A DNA stretch of 64,000 nt from Arion vulgaris. Its lineage: Eukaryota > Mollusca > Gastropoda > Stylommatophora > Arionidae. The notes under the pieces were generated by a model. That model was not told where the DNA came from, did not search any database, and saw only the letters and a list, made by a program, of their open reading frames with translations. The stretch lies in contig CM036754.1 of assembly GCA_020796225.1 (NCBI GenBank), positions 46,947,533-47,011,532 on the forward strand, read 5' to 3'. This document shows, one piece after another, positions 25,101 through 37,137 of the stretch (positions are counted from its first letter, which is position 1; each line of letters begins with the position of its first letter). Position numbers and translations under genes: made by a program.

Positions 25101-25935
25101 CTGCACCAAAGTATCTTATACTTATAGTATCTCTATGTAGGCCCTGCACCAAAGTATCTTATACTTATAGTATCTCTTGTAGGCACCCTGCACCAAAGTA
25201 TCTTATACTTATAGTATCTCTTGTAGGCACCCTGCACCAAAGTATCTTATACTTATAGTATCTCTTGTAGGCACCCTGCAACAAAGTATTTTATACTTAT
25301 AGTATCTCTTGTAGGCACCCTGCAACAAAGTATTTTATACTTATAGTATCTCTTGTAGGCCACTGCACCAAAGTATCGTATACTTATCGTATACTTATAG
25401 TATCTCTTGTAGGCGCCCTGCACCAAAGTATCTTATACTTATAGTATGTCTTGTAGGCACCCTGCACCAAAGTATCTTATACTTATAGTATCTCTTGTAG
25501 GCACCCTGCACCAAAGTATCTTATACTTATAGTATCTCTTGTAGGCACCCTGCACCAAAGTATCTTATACTTATAGTATCTCTTGTAGGCACCCTGCAAC
25601 AAAGTATCTTATACTTATAGTATCTCTTGTAGGCACCCTGCAACAAAGTATCTTATACTTATAGTATCTCTTGTAGGCGCCTTTCACCAAAGTATCGTAT
25701 AAAGTATCTCTTGTAGGCACCCTGCAACAAAGTATCTTATACTTATAGTATCTCTTGTAGGCACCCTGCACCAAAGTATCTTATACTTATAGTATCTCTT
25801 GTAGGCACCCTGCACCAAAGTATCTTATACTTATAGTATCTCTTGTAGGCACCCTGCACCAAAGTATCTTATACTTATAGTATCTCTTGTAGGCACCCTG
25901 CACCAAAGTATCTTATACTTATAGTATCTCTTGTG
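22110..25935. repeat. 44/40-bp two-length minisatellite
   Basis: Unit: TCTCTTGTAGGCACCCTGCA, then CCAAAGTATC, then either TTATACTTATAGTA (44 bp) or GTATAAAGTA (40 bp). There are about 85 units. Runs of the 40-bp form (for example seven in a row at 23230-23480) alternate with runs of the 44-bp form. C/A variation in GCACCAAA/GCAACAAA marks sub-blocks, some of which recur. Units at 24340-25060 are much more degraded. Each unit carries CTCTTGTAG|G, which resembles a weak splice acceptor. The array lies in the DHTKD1 intron 22018-27348. Confidence 0.95.
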
Positions 25936-26194
25936 ACAATATATGTTTATGGTTAAAACCTTCATTTCTAATTGATAAGGAAGATGTGGGTAAGATATGT
26001 GAGATATGGGTAAGATGTGAGATGGAGGTAAGATATGTGGTCCCAAGATTGTCAGTGGGTAGGAGGGAGTTGAGAAAATGCAACAACAGTCTAATCTGAG
26101 ACATAATTAATATTTAATTGTTGGGTTGGATGTGTATAAACTTGGTCTTGTATGTCCAACATTCCCAGCAGCTATTCTTCTTTAATTGTTGTGT

Positions 26195-26335
26195 TGGATG
26201 TGAGATGGAGGGCTGCCACTGTAAGACGGAGGGCTGCCACCGTATATGGAGGGCTGCCACTGTAAGACGGAGGGCTGCCACTGTAATATGGAGGGTTACG
26301 CATGGAGACTGAGGGCTGCCGCTGTGAGATGGAGT
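26195..26335. repeat. 21-bp GGAGGGCTGCCAC repeat
   Basis: About six copies of GGAGGGCTGCCACTGTAAGA-type units occur. The flanking sequence 25936-26195 and 26336-26490 is short and shows no recognisable gene. A few GGTAAGATATGTGAGAT repeats occur near 25980-26040. Confidence 0.8.
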
Positions 26336-26490
26336 GGAGTCTTGGTCAGTTTTGTTTTTATGCTGACCATGACGTTAGTAGTTAGCTATGAGTTTCTATT
26401 ACAAGCTTATGCAGCTTGTGTGAAGTTCCCAAAGGGAGGGGAGGTGGAGCATCTTGCCCATACAGGTATTCACATGTTCATTTTATTGAT

Positions 26491-27240
26491 TCCCTATGTA
26501 CACCTGACTACTCCCTATGTACACCTGACTAGTTCCTATGTACACCTGACTACTCCCTATGCATACCTGACTACTTACTATGTACACCTGACTACTCACT
26601 GTGTACACCTGATTAGTCCCTATGTACACCTGACTACTCCATAATGTACACCTGACTAGTCCCTATGTACACCTGACTACCCCCTATGTACACCTGACTA
26701 CCCCCTATGTACAACTGACTACTCCATATGTACACCTGACTGGTCCCTATGTACACCTGACTACCCCCTATGTACACCTGACTACTCACTATGTACACCT
26801 GACTACTCCATATGTACACCTGACTGTCCCATATGTACACCTGACTAGTCATTATGTACAACTGACTACTCACTATGTACACCTGACTACTCATCATGCA
26901 CACCTGACTGGTCCCTATGTACACCTGACTAGTCACTATGTACACCTGACTACCCCCTATGTACAACTGACTACTCACTATGTACACCTGACTACTCATC
27001 ATGCACACCTGACTAGTCTCTATGTACACCTGACTACTCACCATGTACACCTGACTACTCACCATATACACCTGACTACTCCCTATGTACACCTGACTAC
27101 TCTCTATGTGCGCCTGACTACTCACCATGTACGCCTGGCTACTCCCTATGTGTACCCGACTACTCACTATGTACACCTGACTACTCCCAATGTACACCTG
27201 ACTACTCCCAATGTACACCTGACTACTCCCAATGTACACA
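26491..27240. repeat. 21-bp minisatellite
   Basis: About 36 units of CTATGTACACCTGACTACTC-type sequence. Because 21 is a multiple of three, an antisense frame repeating SQVYIGS stays open for 201 codons, which I treat as a by-product. The array ends about 108 bp before the acceptor of the next DHTKD1 exon. Confidence 0.93.
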
Positions 27241-27348
27241 TACCCATGACTGAGTATATTGTAGACAGAAACGTTCCATAAATAGTTTGTTAGTCAGTGT
27301 GTTTTGTTATGTTCTAATTCTTGGAGGTTTTTTAATGACTATTTGCAG

Positions 27349-27594
27349 ATGGTTCGCAACTATCGCAAGCCGTTGGTATTAGCAGCTCCCAAAGTGATTC
27401 TACGTCTTCCAGCTGCAACCTCATCCCTAGTAGACATGTTACCTGGCACACATTTTCATCCTGTATTACCTGACCCAGGTGTATCACCGTCAGACGTAAC
27501 ACGTCTTGTCTTCTGTTCTGGTAAACATTACTACACTCTCATCACGGAGCGGGAGAAGAGAGGGATCAGAAATGTTGCTGTTATCAGACTAGAG
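27349..27594 (+). CDS. DHTKD1: DHTKD1 exon: E1, central C-terminal segment
   Basis: The acceptor ATTTGCAG is at 27348 and the donor GTAAAG at 27595. The exon is 82 codons, phase 0 both ends. It reads MVRNYRKPLVLAAPKVILRL, PAATSSLVDMLPGTHFHPVL, ... VTRLVFCSGKHYYTLITERE and ends AVIRLE. The motif RNYRKPL-P-K-LLR, followed by LVFCSGKHYY and IRxE, matches the start of the C-terminal domain of DHTKD1/OGDH-type E1. Reading through from the previous exon (...HLLRRQ|MVRNYRKP) is exactly as expected for the family. The codons are uninterrupted, so the copy looks functional. Confidence 0.95.
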
Positions 27595-27630
27595 GTAAAG
27601 CAATTTTGATTTTCTACAGAAATCATTATT

Positions 27631-27680
27631 TTAAACCACCTCCATAAAACAGCAGCTTAGCTACAAATCTGATTTCTTTA
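27631..27680. repeat. single 51-bp repeat unit left of a LINE
   Basis: AAACCACCTCCATAAAACAG, followed by a degenerate middle and CTGATTTCTTTA, matches the unit of the large array at 30380-34828. The LINE at 27685-30375 lies between them. CTGATTTCTTTA occurs at both edges (27669-27680 and 30379-30390). Confidence 0.8.
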
Positions 27681-27684
27681 CCAC

Positions 27685-30375
27685 ACCGCAATAAACAGAG
27701 GAAACTGACACAGCCACCATGGTGGAATGACAAGGTCGCGGAAGCCTGATGGATCAAGAGGTGAGTGGTTAAGTTGTGACAGAAGAGCCACTAGCACACA
27801 CCTGCACATACCAAGGGTCTGAAAAAAGACATGGAAGAGAAAACTGTGTCCTTCAAAGCATGTGCAAATCTGGCTAAGAGTGTCACATGGGATGAATTCT
27901 GCAGTAGGCTGTGCGCTGAGAAGTCCCTGTAGAATTTCTGGAGATTTCACCAGCGCATGAATGGTGCTGCAAGACGTAAATGCATCCAGGATTTCCAAAG
28001 CACTGACTTGGCCTGGTAGAAGTCAGATGAAAATAAGGGTACAGCTCTCCTCAAACGCTACATTCAGCAGACAGACCACAATGATGAGGCCGAAGGACTT
28101 ATGACACAGGGGGCCATAGAAGAACTTTGCAGCGCTGTTGTGTTGAATGAAGAGCTGTGTATAACTGCGGAGGTCATCAGGACAACACTGAAAACGTCTG
28201 GAAGCACTGCGCCAGGGCCTGATGACATTCGATACAAGGATACTACTGATTTATCAAAAGACGACATCGAGGAACTGGTAAAAGAATTTAACGTCAGCAT
28301 CCAGGACAGTGAGATCAGGGAGGAGTGGCTTCATAGCTACCTACTACCATTGCGAAGCCCAACAAAGATCACTCTCAGATAGCCGGCTACAGAATTATTG
28401 CACTGCAAAACACGACAGGCAAGCTTCTTGAGAAAATCGTGGCACGTCAACTGGCATGGGACCTCGAAAGTCGCCATATCTTCCGACCCACTCTCGGAGG
28501 TTACAGATCTGGGAAAGAAACATGGTGCAACGCTGCTGTCTTCGTCTATGATGTCTTCGAGGGTTTCCATGCAGGTATTGAAACATGTGCGGCAATGGTA
28601 GACTTGGAAGACACATTACAACAGAGTGCCCTATGGTTATCTTATGCACCAGCTCATCAAACTCCAGGTGCATCCTCTATACATCCGATGGATAGCTGCT
28701 GCGCTATTCAAAAGGAAGGTTGTACTGCGATGTGGTGGTTGGTTTTTTGAACCGGTGACTGTACATTCCGGATTGCTACAGGGCTCTCCTCTTTCCCCTG
28801 TCTTATTCAATATATACACGGTGTCAATCACAGAACAACAACTCGATGGCAGAGGTAGAACTTTGTCATTTGCTGATGACATCCTAGTGTATAGACAAGG
28901 GAAAGACAGGGATGCAATTGCCGGTGAGATACAGAAGGAACTCGACCACATCACAAACTGGTGTGATGTCTCTGGTGCACTAGTTAACCCTACCAAAGCA
29001 GCAGTGACATGGTTCTCACTCAATAATCACGCATGTACGCCTAGTAGGAAACTTTGTGGTGTTGGTTTGCCCATAGATAAATCTATGACATTTTTGGTGG
29101 AACATTTGACCGCAGCCTGTGTTTCTGGGAACATGTTGAGTATATCATTGTCAAGGCACGCAAAGGTTTGGCGGCAATGAGATTCATGGGGGCTGTTAAC
29201 ATCGAGCAACGACTGCTTGTCATCCTGTATCAGACACTTGTCCTCTCCACCATTGAATATGCAATGGCCATCCTCACTGTCAGCAAAACGCAAATTGAAA
29301 GACTGGAGAGAATACAGAACAAAGCTATGCGCATCATCCTCGGTTGCACAAGGGATACACCCTGTGTGGTGATGAGGTTTCTCCTGGATTTTCCGACCAT
29401 GAAGTATAGACTCAAGATAGCTAGAGCACGTGCCTATCTCAAAATAAGTGCCAAAGAGGATCACCCATTGCATGAACAGCTCAGCACCAGTGGTGGAAAT
29501 CAGTTAAAGCAGGGCAAGTCATGGGTTGGCCGTGCCGCAGATACTGTTCAGCTGGTATGCAGGCTCAACAATATTGACTATGGGGAAGAATGGATATCGA
29601 TGCCTCCAATATACTGGAACACTTTTTCAACCATCATTAAATTTGACAAAGGTTGCAGAGAGGAAATCCTGCGGGTTGAATGCAGATGTCAAAGCCATCA
29701 TCGATGAAAACTGCAATGCAGACGACATGATTTACATGGATGGATCGGTAGTTCGTCACGAAAAGTCTACATGGGCCTTCTCTGCAAGCTCATGTGGCAG
29801 AATGGTCAAGGAAGCCAGTGGTGTATTCAGTATGACAACAAGCAGCATGACAATGGAGGTACTGGCGGTGACCAATGTACTACTCTGGCTAGAGTCACAA
29901 ACTACACTCATGTGTGCATTCTGAGGACTCATTGAGTATGATCCGAAAGGTGGAGGCCGGTTCGGTGCACAGACAATGGACTGAATCACTGCAGGCGTCA
30001 ACAATTTGCAGAATTACACTTGTCTTTGTTCGGGGCACATGGGTGTCGTTGGCAATGAGAGAGCAGACAGGCTGGCTGGCTCTGCCACCATATCAGAGGG
30101 CCAGCCAATGGATAGAGCTGACATCGTGAACGACCTCATAGAGCGTGGCCGCAGAGAAGACCTTCATCTAAACTAATCCACGTCAACTACTAGATTGCGA
30201 GAACTGGGTTTGAAGATTGGTGTGGCAAGTAAAGAACTGTACAATAGGTATACGAGTAGGCTCATCAATCAAAATAGAACTGGTACGGTCAGTCGCTGGA
30301 CGCTGTTGGAGATATTGCGAAGGAGATCGGAGCACCTATGGACATGTCCGAGTGCAATGAAGATATTCCAAACTG
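27685..30375 (+). pseudogene. decayed non-LTR retrotransposon: RT plus RNase H
   Basis: Open pieces in shifting frames include TAPGPDDIRYKD (about 28208), GLLQGSPLSPVLFNIYTVSI (RT motif B, about 28770) and LSFADDILVYRQGKDRD (catalytic FADD, about 28863). Later come RLERIQNKAMRIILGCTRDT, IYMDGSVV (RNase H first Asp, about 29731) and SSMTMEVLAVTNVL (second acidic position). GHMGVVGNERADRLAGSATI follows (RNase H end, about 30037), with a tail ending SEHLWTCPSAMKI. The order RT then RNase H puts it with the RNase-H-bearing non-LTR elements (I-like). Several frameshifts and stops make it inactive, and no endonuclease is seen, so it is 5'-truncated. It lies in the DHTKD1 intron 27595-35506. Related tails are at 54925-55200 and 63840-64000. 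Confidence 0.85.
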
Positions 30376-30379
30376 AAAC

Positions 30380-33300
30380 TGATTTCTTTAGTCATTATAA
30401 ACCACCTCCATAAAACAGCTTGTACAAATCTGATTTCTTTAGTCATTATAAAACAGCTCCATAAAATCTGATTTCTTTAGTCATTATAAACCACCTTCAT
30501 AAAACAGCTTGTACAAATCTGATTTCTTTAGTCATTATAAACCACCTCCATAAAACAGCTTGTACAAATCTGATTTCTTTAGCCATTATAAACCACCTTC
30601 ATAAAACAGCTTGTACAAATCTGATTTCTTTAGCCATTATAAACCACCTCCATAAAACAGCTTGTACAAATCTGATTTCTTTAGCCATTATAAACCACCT
30701 CCATAAAACAGCTTGTACAAATCTGATTTCTTTAGCCATTATAAACCACTTTCATAAAACAGCTTGTACAAATCTGATTTCTTTAGCCATTATAAACCAC
30801 CTTCATAAAACAGCTTGTACAAATCTGATTTCTTTAGCCATTATAAACCACCTCCATAAAACAGCTTGTACAAATCTGATTTCTTTAGCCATTATAAACC
30901 ACCTCCATAAAACAGCTTGTACAAATCTGATTTCTTTAGCTATTATAAACCACCTCCATAAAACAGCTTGTACAAATCTGATTTCTTTAGCTATTATAAA
31001 CCACTTTCATAAAACAGCTTGTACAAATCTGATTTCTTTAGCCATTATAAACCACCTTCATAAAACAGCTTGTACAAATCTGATTTCTTTAGCCATTATA
31101 AACCACCTTCATAAAACAGCTTGTACAAATCTGATTTCTTTAGTCATTATAAACCACCTTCATAAAACAGCTTGTACAAATCTGATTTCTTTAGCCATTA
31201 TAAACCACCTCCATAAAACAGCTTGTACAAATCTGATTTCTTTAGCCATTATAAACCACCTTCATAAAACAGCTTGTACAAATCTGATTTCTTTAGCCAT
31301 TATAAACCACCTCCATAAAACAGCTTGTACAAATCTGATTTCTTTAGCTATTATAAACCACTTTCATAAAACAGCTTGTACAAATCTGATTTCTTTAGCC
31401 ATTATAAACCACCTTCATAAAACAGCTTGTACAAATCTGATTTCTTTAGCCATTATAAACCACCTCCATAAAACAGCTTGTACAAATCTGATTTCTTTAG
31501 CTATTATAAACCACTTTCATAAAACAGCATGTACAAATCTGATTTCTTTAGCCATTATAAACCACCTCCATAAAACAGCTTGTACAAATCTGATTTCTTT
31601 AGCCATTATAAACCACCTTCATAAAACAGCTTGTACAAATCTGATTTCTTTAGCCATTATAAACCACCTCCATAAAACAGCTTGTACAAATCTGATTTCT
31701 TTAGCCATTATAAACCACCTTCATAAAACAGCTTGTACAAATCTGATTTCTTTAGTCATTATAAACCACCTCCATAAAACAGCTTGTACAAATCTGATTT
31801 CTTTAGCTATTATAAACCACCTCCATAAAACAGCTTGTACAAATCTGATTTCTTTAGTCATTATAAACCACCTCCATAAAACAGCTTGTACAAATCTGAT
31901 TTCTTTAGCCATTATAAACCACCTCCATAAAACAGCTTGTACAAATCTGATTTCTTTAGCTATTATAAACCACCTTCATAAAACAGCTTGTACAAATCTG
32001 ATTTCTTTAGTCATTATAAACCACCTCCATAAAACAGCTTGTACAAATCTGATTTCTTTAGCCATTATAAACCACCTCCATAAAACAGCTTGTACAAATC
32101 TGATTTCTTTAGTCATTATAAACCACCTCCATAAAACAGCTTGTACAAATCTGATTTCTTTAGCCATTATAAACCACCTCCATAAAACAGCTTGTACAAA
32201 TCTGATTTCTTTAGCCATTATAAACCACCTCCATAAAACAGCTTGTACAAATCTGATTTCTTTAGCCATTATAAACCACCTCCATAAAACAGCTTGTACA
32301 AATCTGATTTCTTTAGCCATTATAAACCACCTCCATAAAACAGCTTGTACAAATCTGATTTCTTTAGCCATTATAAACCACCTTCATAAAACAGCTTGTA
32401 CAAATATGATTTCTTTAGCCATTATAAACCACCTTCATAAAACAGCTTGTACAAATCTGATTTCTTTAGCCATTATAAACCACCTTCATAAAACAGCTTG
32501 TACAAATATGATTTCTTTAGCCATTATAAACCACCTTCATAAAACAGCTTGTACAAATCTGATTTCTTTAGTCATTATAAACCACCTTCATAAAACAGCT
32601 TGTACAAATCTGATTTCTTTAGCCATTATAAACCACCTCCATAAAACAGCTTGTACAAATCTGATTTCTTTAGCCATTATAAACCACCTTCATAAAACAG
32701 CTTGTACAAATATGATTTCTTTAGTCATTATAAACCACCTTCATAAAACAGCTTGTACAAATCTGATTTCTTTAGTCATTATAAACCACCTCCATAAAAC
32801 AGCTTGTACAAATCTGATTTCTTTAGCCATTATAAACCACCTCCATAAAACAGCTTGTACAAATCTGATTTCTTTAGCCATTATAAACCACCTCCATAAA
32901 ACAGCTTGTACAAATCTGATTTCTTTAGTCATTATAAACCACCTTCATAAAACAGCTTGTACAAATCTGATTTCTTTAGCCATTATAAACCACCTCCATA
33001 AAACAGCTTGTACAAATCTAATTTCTTTAGCCATTATAAACCACCTCCATAAAACAGCTTGTACAAATCTGATTTCTTTAGTCATTATAAACCACCTCCA
33101 TAAAACAGCTTGTACAAATCTGATTTCTTTAGCCATTATAAACCACCTCCATAAAACAGCTTGTACAAATCTGATTTCTTTAGTCATTATAAACCACCTT
33201 CATAAAACAGCTTGTACAAATCTGATTTCTTTAGCCATTATAAACCACCTTCATAAAACAGCTTGTACAAATCTGATTTCTTTAGTCATTATAAACCACC

Positions 33301-34828
33301 TTCATAAAACAGCTTGTACAAATCTGATTTCTTTAGCCATTATAAACCACCTCCATAAAACAGCTTGTACAAATCTGATTTCTTTAGTCATTGTAAACCA
33401 CCTTCATAAAACAGCTTGTACAAATCTGATTTCTTTAGTCATTATAAACCACCTCCATAAAACAGCTTGTACAAATCTGATTTCTTTAGTCATTATAAAC
33501 CACCTTCATAAAACAGCTTGTACAAATCTGATTTCTTTAGCTATTATAAACCACCTCCATAAAACAGCTTGTACAAATCTGATTTCTTTAGTCATTATAA
33601 ACCACCTCCATAAAACAGCTTGTACAAATCTGATTTCTTTAGCTATTATAAACCACCTTCATAAAACAGCTTGTACAAATCTGATTTCTTTAGCCATTAT
33701 AAACAACCTCCATAAAACAGCTTGTACAAATCTGATTTCTTTAGTCATTATAAACCACCTTCATAAAACAGCTTGTACAAATCTGATTTCTTTAGCATTA
33801 TAAACAACCTCATAAAACAGCTTGTACAAATCTGATTTCTTTAGTCATTATAAACAACCTCATAAAACAGCTTGTACAAATCTGATTTCTTTAGCCATTA
33901 TAAACCACCTTCATAAAACAGCTTGTACAAATCTGATTTCTTTAGCTATTATAAACCACCTTCATAAAACAGCTTGTACAAATCTGATTTCTTTAGTCAT
34001 TATAAACCACCTTCATAAAACAGCTTGTACAAATCTGATTTCTTTAGTCATTATAAACCACCTTCATAAAACAGCTTGTACAAATCTGATTTCTTTAGTC
34101 ATTATAAACCACCTTCATAAAACAGCTTGTACAAATCTGATTTCTTTAGTCATTATAAACCACCTCCATAAAACAGCTTGTACAAATCTGATTTCTTTAG
34201 TCATTATAAACCACCTCCATAAAACAGCTTGTACAAATCTGATTTCTTTAGCTATTATAAACCACCTTCATAAAACAGCTTGTACAAATCTGATTTCTTT
34301 AGCCATTATAAACAACCTCCATAAAACAGCTTGTACAAATCTGATTTCTTTAGTCATTATAAACCACCTTCATAAAACAGCTTGTACAAATCTGATTTCT
34401 TTAGCCATTATAAACAACCTCCATAAAACAGCTTGTACAAATCTGATTTCTTTAGCATTATAAACAACCTCCCTAACAGTACAAATCGTTTAGCTTATAA
34501 AACCTTCATAAACAGTGTACAAATCTGATTTCTTTAGCCATTATAAACCACCTTCATAAAACAGCTTGTACAAATCTGATTTCTTTAGCTATTATAAACC
34601 ACCTTCATAAAACAGCTTGTACAAATCTGATTTCTTTAGCATTATAAACACCTCATAAAACAGCTTGTACAAATCTGATTTCTTTAGTCATTATAAACCA
34701 CCTTCATAAAACAGCTTGTACAAATCTGATTTCTTTAGTCATTATAAACCACCTTCATAAAACAGCTTGTACAAATCTGATTTCTTTAGTCATTATAAAC
34801 CACCTCCATAAAACAGCTTGTACAAATC
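30380..34828. repeat. 51-bp minisatellite, about 87 units
   Basis: Unit: GATTTCTTTAGCCATTATAA, then ACCACCTCCATAAAACAGCT, then TGTACAAATCT. The main variants are GCC/GTC/GCT ATTATAA, CTCC/CTTC/TTTC and occasional AACAACC. Units are highly uniform except for a damaged stretch at 34460-34660. Because 51 is a multiple of three, a + frame (repeat ISLAIINHLHKTACTNL) and a - frame (MAKEIRFVQAVLWRWFI) are open for hundreds of codons. I treat these as non-coding. The array starts directly at the 3' end of the LINE. Confidence 0.95.
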
Positions 34829-34833
34829 ACCTA

Positions 34834-35115
34834 CATCTTCTTCTAACACTTCATATCAACCACTTGTTACTTTTAACACTCTCCCTTTAGCTTTGTGTCC
34901 CAACATTTACACTTGTTAAATTTGTCCTAACATTACATAAGCGCTTACACACTTGTGCAGTTGCCATAACACCAACATCTGATTCCTGTTACCCTTTTTA
35001 TTTACTAGGTATCTTCCTTGGCCCCTACCTTAGGCGCCTCTTATGATAATGTCCCGTAGGTCGCAGTGTTGTGCTATTCTTTTCTCCCCTGCAACACACG
35101 AACGAAATCATCTAC
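34834..35115 (-). mobile_element. SINE-like family A, degenerate copy
   Basis: Read on the + strand it shows CTTCATATCAACCACTTGTT near the start, then TTTATTTACTAGGTATCTTC, then CCCGTAGGTCGCAGTGTTGT near the end. These are the landmarks of the dispersed family best seen at 49848-50086. The middle is poorly conserved. The sense orientation of the family is on the - strand here. Confidence 0.65.
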
Positions 35116-35119
35116 ATAA

Positions 35120-35440
35120 AACAGCTTATACAAATCAACATCCAATAGCTTGTCCTGAGCAGAACTTTGCCACTCTAACAGTCCTTCGAATTTCTTCTCT
35201 CATAGGCCAGATGTCCTGCCTCTGCAGCCGTCATGCTCAAATCATCAGTTACATCTTGAATCCATCTTCTCTGTGGTCTTCCTCTTCTATTTGCCAGGAT
35301 GCCTACTTCTTTCTGGAAAGATCTATTTGTTCTCTGTCAAATGCATTCAACTTACTTTCTATATCTTTAGTCATTTTCCAACTTCCGCTGGCATATGTTA
35401 GGATTGATACAACATTGAAATTGAAAATTTAGTCTGTCTG
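35120..35440 (-). pseudogene. LINE ORF2 3' fragments, chimeric
   Basis: The - strand right part reads ESWKMTKDIESKLNAFD-like sequence (35325-35420). It is nearly the same as the stretch at 57880-57980 in the larger LINE remnant. The left part (35140-35300) corresponds to a different LINE tail (HLAYEREI, then RTVRVAKFCSGQA), also seen at 43200-43640 and 48300-48730. Two LINE types are fused or nested. This sits just upstream of a DHTKD1 exon. Confidence 0.7.
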
Positions 35441-35506
35441 TTTTGTCATCTAATCTGAGTCTGTTCGGTCATCTAATCTATACCTATATTATATCTAATC
35501 TAACAG

Positions 35507-35656
35507 AGTCTGTGTCCGTTCCCTGTACAAGAGTTGCAAGACTTATTTAACCAGTTCTCCAAGGTCAAGGAGTTTGTCTGGAGCCAGGAGGAGCATAGGA
35601 ACATGGGAGCTTGGACATTTGTTTGCCCTCGCTTTCAGAACCTCGTTGGTTGTCAT
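35507..35656 (+). CDS. DHTKD1: DHTKD1 exon: E1 C-terminal domain
   Basis: The acceptor TCTAACAG is at 35506 and the donor GTAAGT at 35657. The exon is 50 codons, phase 0 both ends. It reads [20 protein letters not shown], then [20 protein letters not shown] and [34 protein letters not shown] is the hallmark of the C-terminal domain of E1 2-oxoacid dehydrogenases (OGDH, DHTKD1). It continues exactly from ...AVIRLE in the previous exon. All residues expected at the core of the motif are present. Confidence 0.95.
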
Positions 35657-35736
35657 GTAAGTCTATAGACAATAATATAAACACGGAGGCTTGCATATTT
35701 GCTTGGCTGGCTTCCAGAATTTAATTCCATATTATG

Positions 35737-35814
35737 TCAGTCAATGAGTGATATTATGTCAGTCAATGAGTGATATTATGTCAGTCAATTAATTATATTA
35801 TGTCAGTCAATTAA
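35737..35814. repeat. 22-bp minisatellite, left part
   Basis: Units GATATTATGTCAGTCAATGA plus GT occur in tandem. The same array resumes at 36835 after a LINE insertion. Confidence 0.9.
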
Positions 35815-36834
35815 CCTGAAATTAGAACAAAATTGATAGATGAAGCAACAAAACGCTCCGACCCAGTCAGCCTTATGATAGCATCTCAAAGAACCATTGA
35901 TGCCTATCCCCAAGAATAGGTACATGTCTATACTGATATATCTGCATTTAAAGCCACCATCAAAGCAGGTTACTGAGCATATATACAATACCCAGACAGA
36001 TCATCCAAAGATCTGTTTGGTGCATGCGGGGAGATATGCTCCAATTATGAGGCTGAAATTCACGATGCTCCAATTATGAGGCTGAAATTCATGCGATAGA
36101 AGCAGCTTTGCACCACCTGAAGACTGTTTTCTATGCCTTTCCATCAAAGGCACAAAACATAATTATTTTCACAGATTCAATGTCTGCCCTTCAAGCCCTA
36201 GAAGATGGTGGACACTGTAAATCTGAACTATCCCATATAGCCATAGCTATTGACAGACTTATTACATCACATGACATCAAAATAACCATGCAGTGGATCC
36301 CTGGACATTCAAACACACCTGGAAATGACAAAGCAGATAGGCTAGCCAAGAAAGGGTCAACACAGGAACAACCAATCACAGCAACAACTCTCCATACAGC
36401 AAAGCAAATCCTAATGACAACAAATAAAGAAATTTGGCTGAACAGATGGGCCATGGGAAACACAGTAAGAGATGTGTACAGCCATATGGCCAGCCCTAAC
36501 CTTAATGACAACATCAACCACCTTACAAGAAGAGATCAGAGCACCATTTTTAGACTCCGAACCCAACACATAACACTTAATAATCACTTGAACAGAATTC
36601 ATCTACAGCACACTCCAGAGTGCCAACTGTGCGCACATCATCATGAAGCCGTTCACCACCACCTCTTCAAGTGCCAAGCACTAGAAGACATCAGAAACTC
36701 CTTCCTCCAAGGCCAGATAAATGGAACACATTATATGGAACAAAAGAACAACTTACAGACACATGCAGATACCACTACATAGCATTGGAAGCGAAGGGCA
36801 AAAGCTCAAGTGCCGCTGGATCATTGAAGAAGAA
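35815..36834 (+). mobile_element. 5'-truncated LINE with RNase H, 13-bp target duplication
   Basis: The insert is flanked by identical GTCAGTCAATTAA copies at 35802-35814 and 36835-36847. Inside, RNase H landmarks appear in order: HVYTDISAF (first Asp; the usual Gly is Ile), SNYEAEIHAIEAALHH (Glu), IIFTDSMSALQALE (second Asp) and WIPGHSNTPGNDKADRLAKK (His and last Asp). A cysteine/histidine tail PECQLCAHHHEAVHHHLFKC follows, typical of the C-terminus of RNase-H-bearing non-LTR elements. The downstream 225 codons (36108-36782) are open. Upstream, two stops (35917 and near 35972) and a 29-bp tandem duplication (36036-36093, frameshifting) inactivate it. The 3' end is TCATTGAAGAAGAA, so the tail is GAA-rich rather than poly-A. 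No RT remains. Confidence 0.9.
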
Positions 36835-37137
36835 GTCAGTCAATTAATGATATTATGTCGGTCAATGAGTGATGTTATGTCAGTCGATGAATATTATTTC
36901 GGTCAATGAAAGATATTATGTCGGTCAATGAGTGATATTATGTCGGTCAATAAATGATGTTATGTCGGTCAATGAGTGATATTATGTCGGTCAATGAGTG
37001 ATATTATTTCTGTCAATGAGTGATATTATTTCTGTCAATAAATGATGTTATGTCGGTCAATGAGTGATATTATGTCGGTCAATGAGTGATGTTATGTCGG
37101 TCAATGAGTGATATTATGTCGGTGATTGAGTTATATT
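36835..37137. repeat. 22-bp minisatellite, right part
   Basis: About 13 units of GATATTATGTCGGTCAATGA plus GT continue the array at 35737-35814. A short duplicated segment (about 65 bp, ATTCGCCAGTTCTACAGAAT) follows at 37185-37310. Confidence 0.9.

Noticed and set aside
22110..25935. CRISPR-like appearance (regular repeats)
   Set aside because: Units abut without unique spacers, and the surrounding genes are eukaryotic.
32406..34463. Frames repeating ISLAIINHLHKTACTNL
   Set aside because: By-product of the 51-bp array. An antisense frame is open too, and the array is in a DHTKD1 intron.
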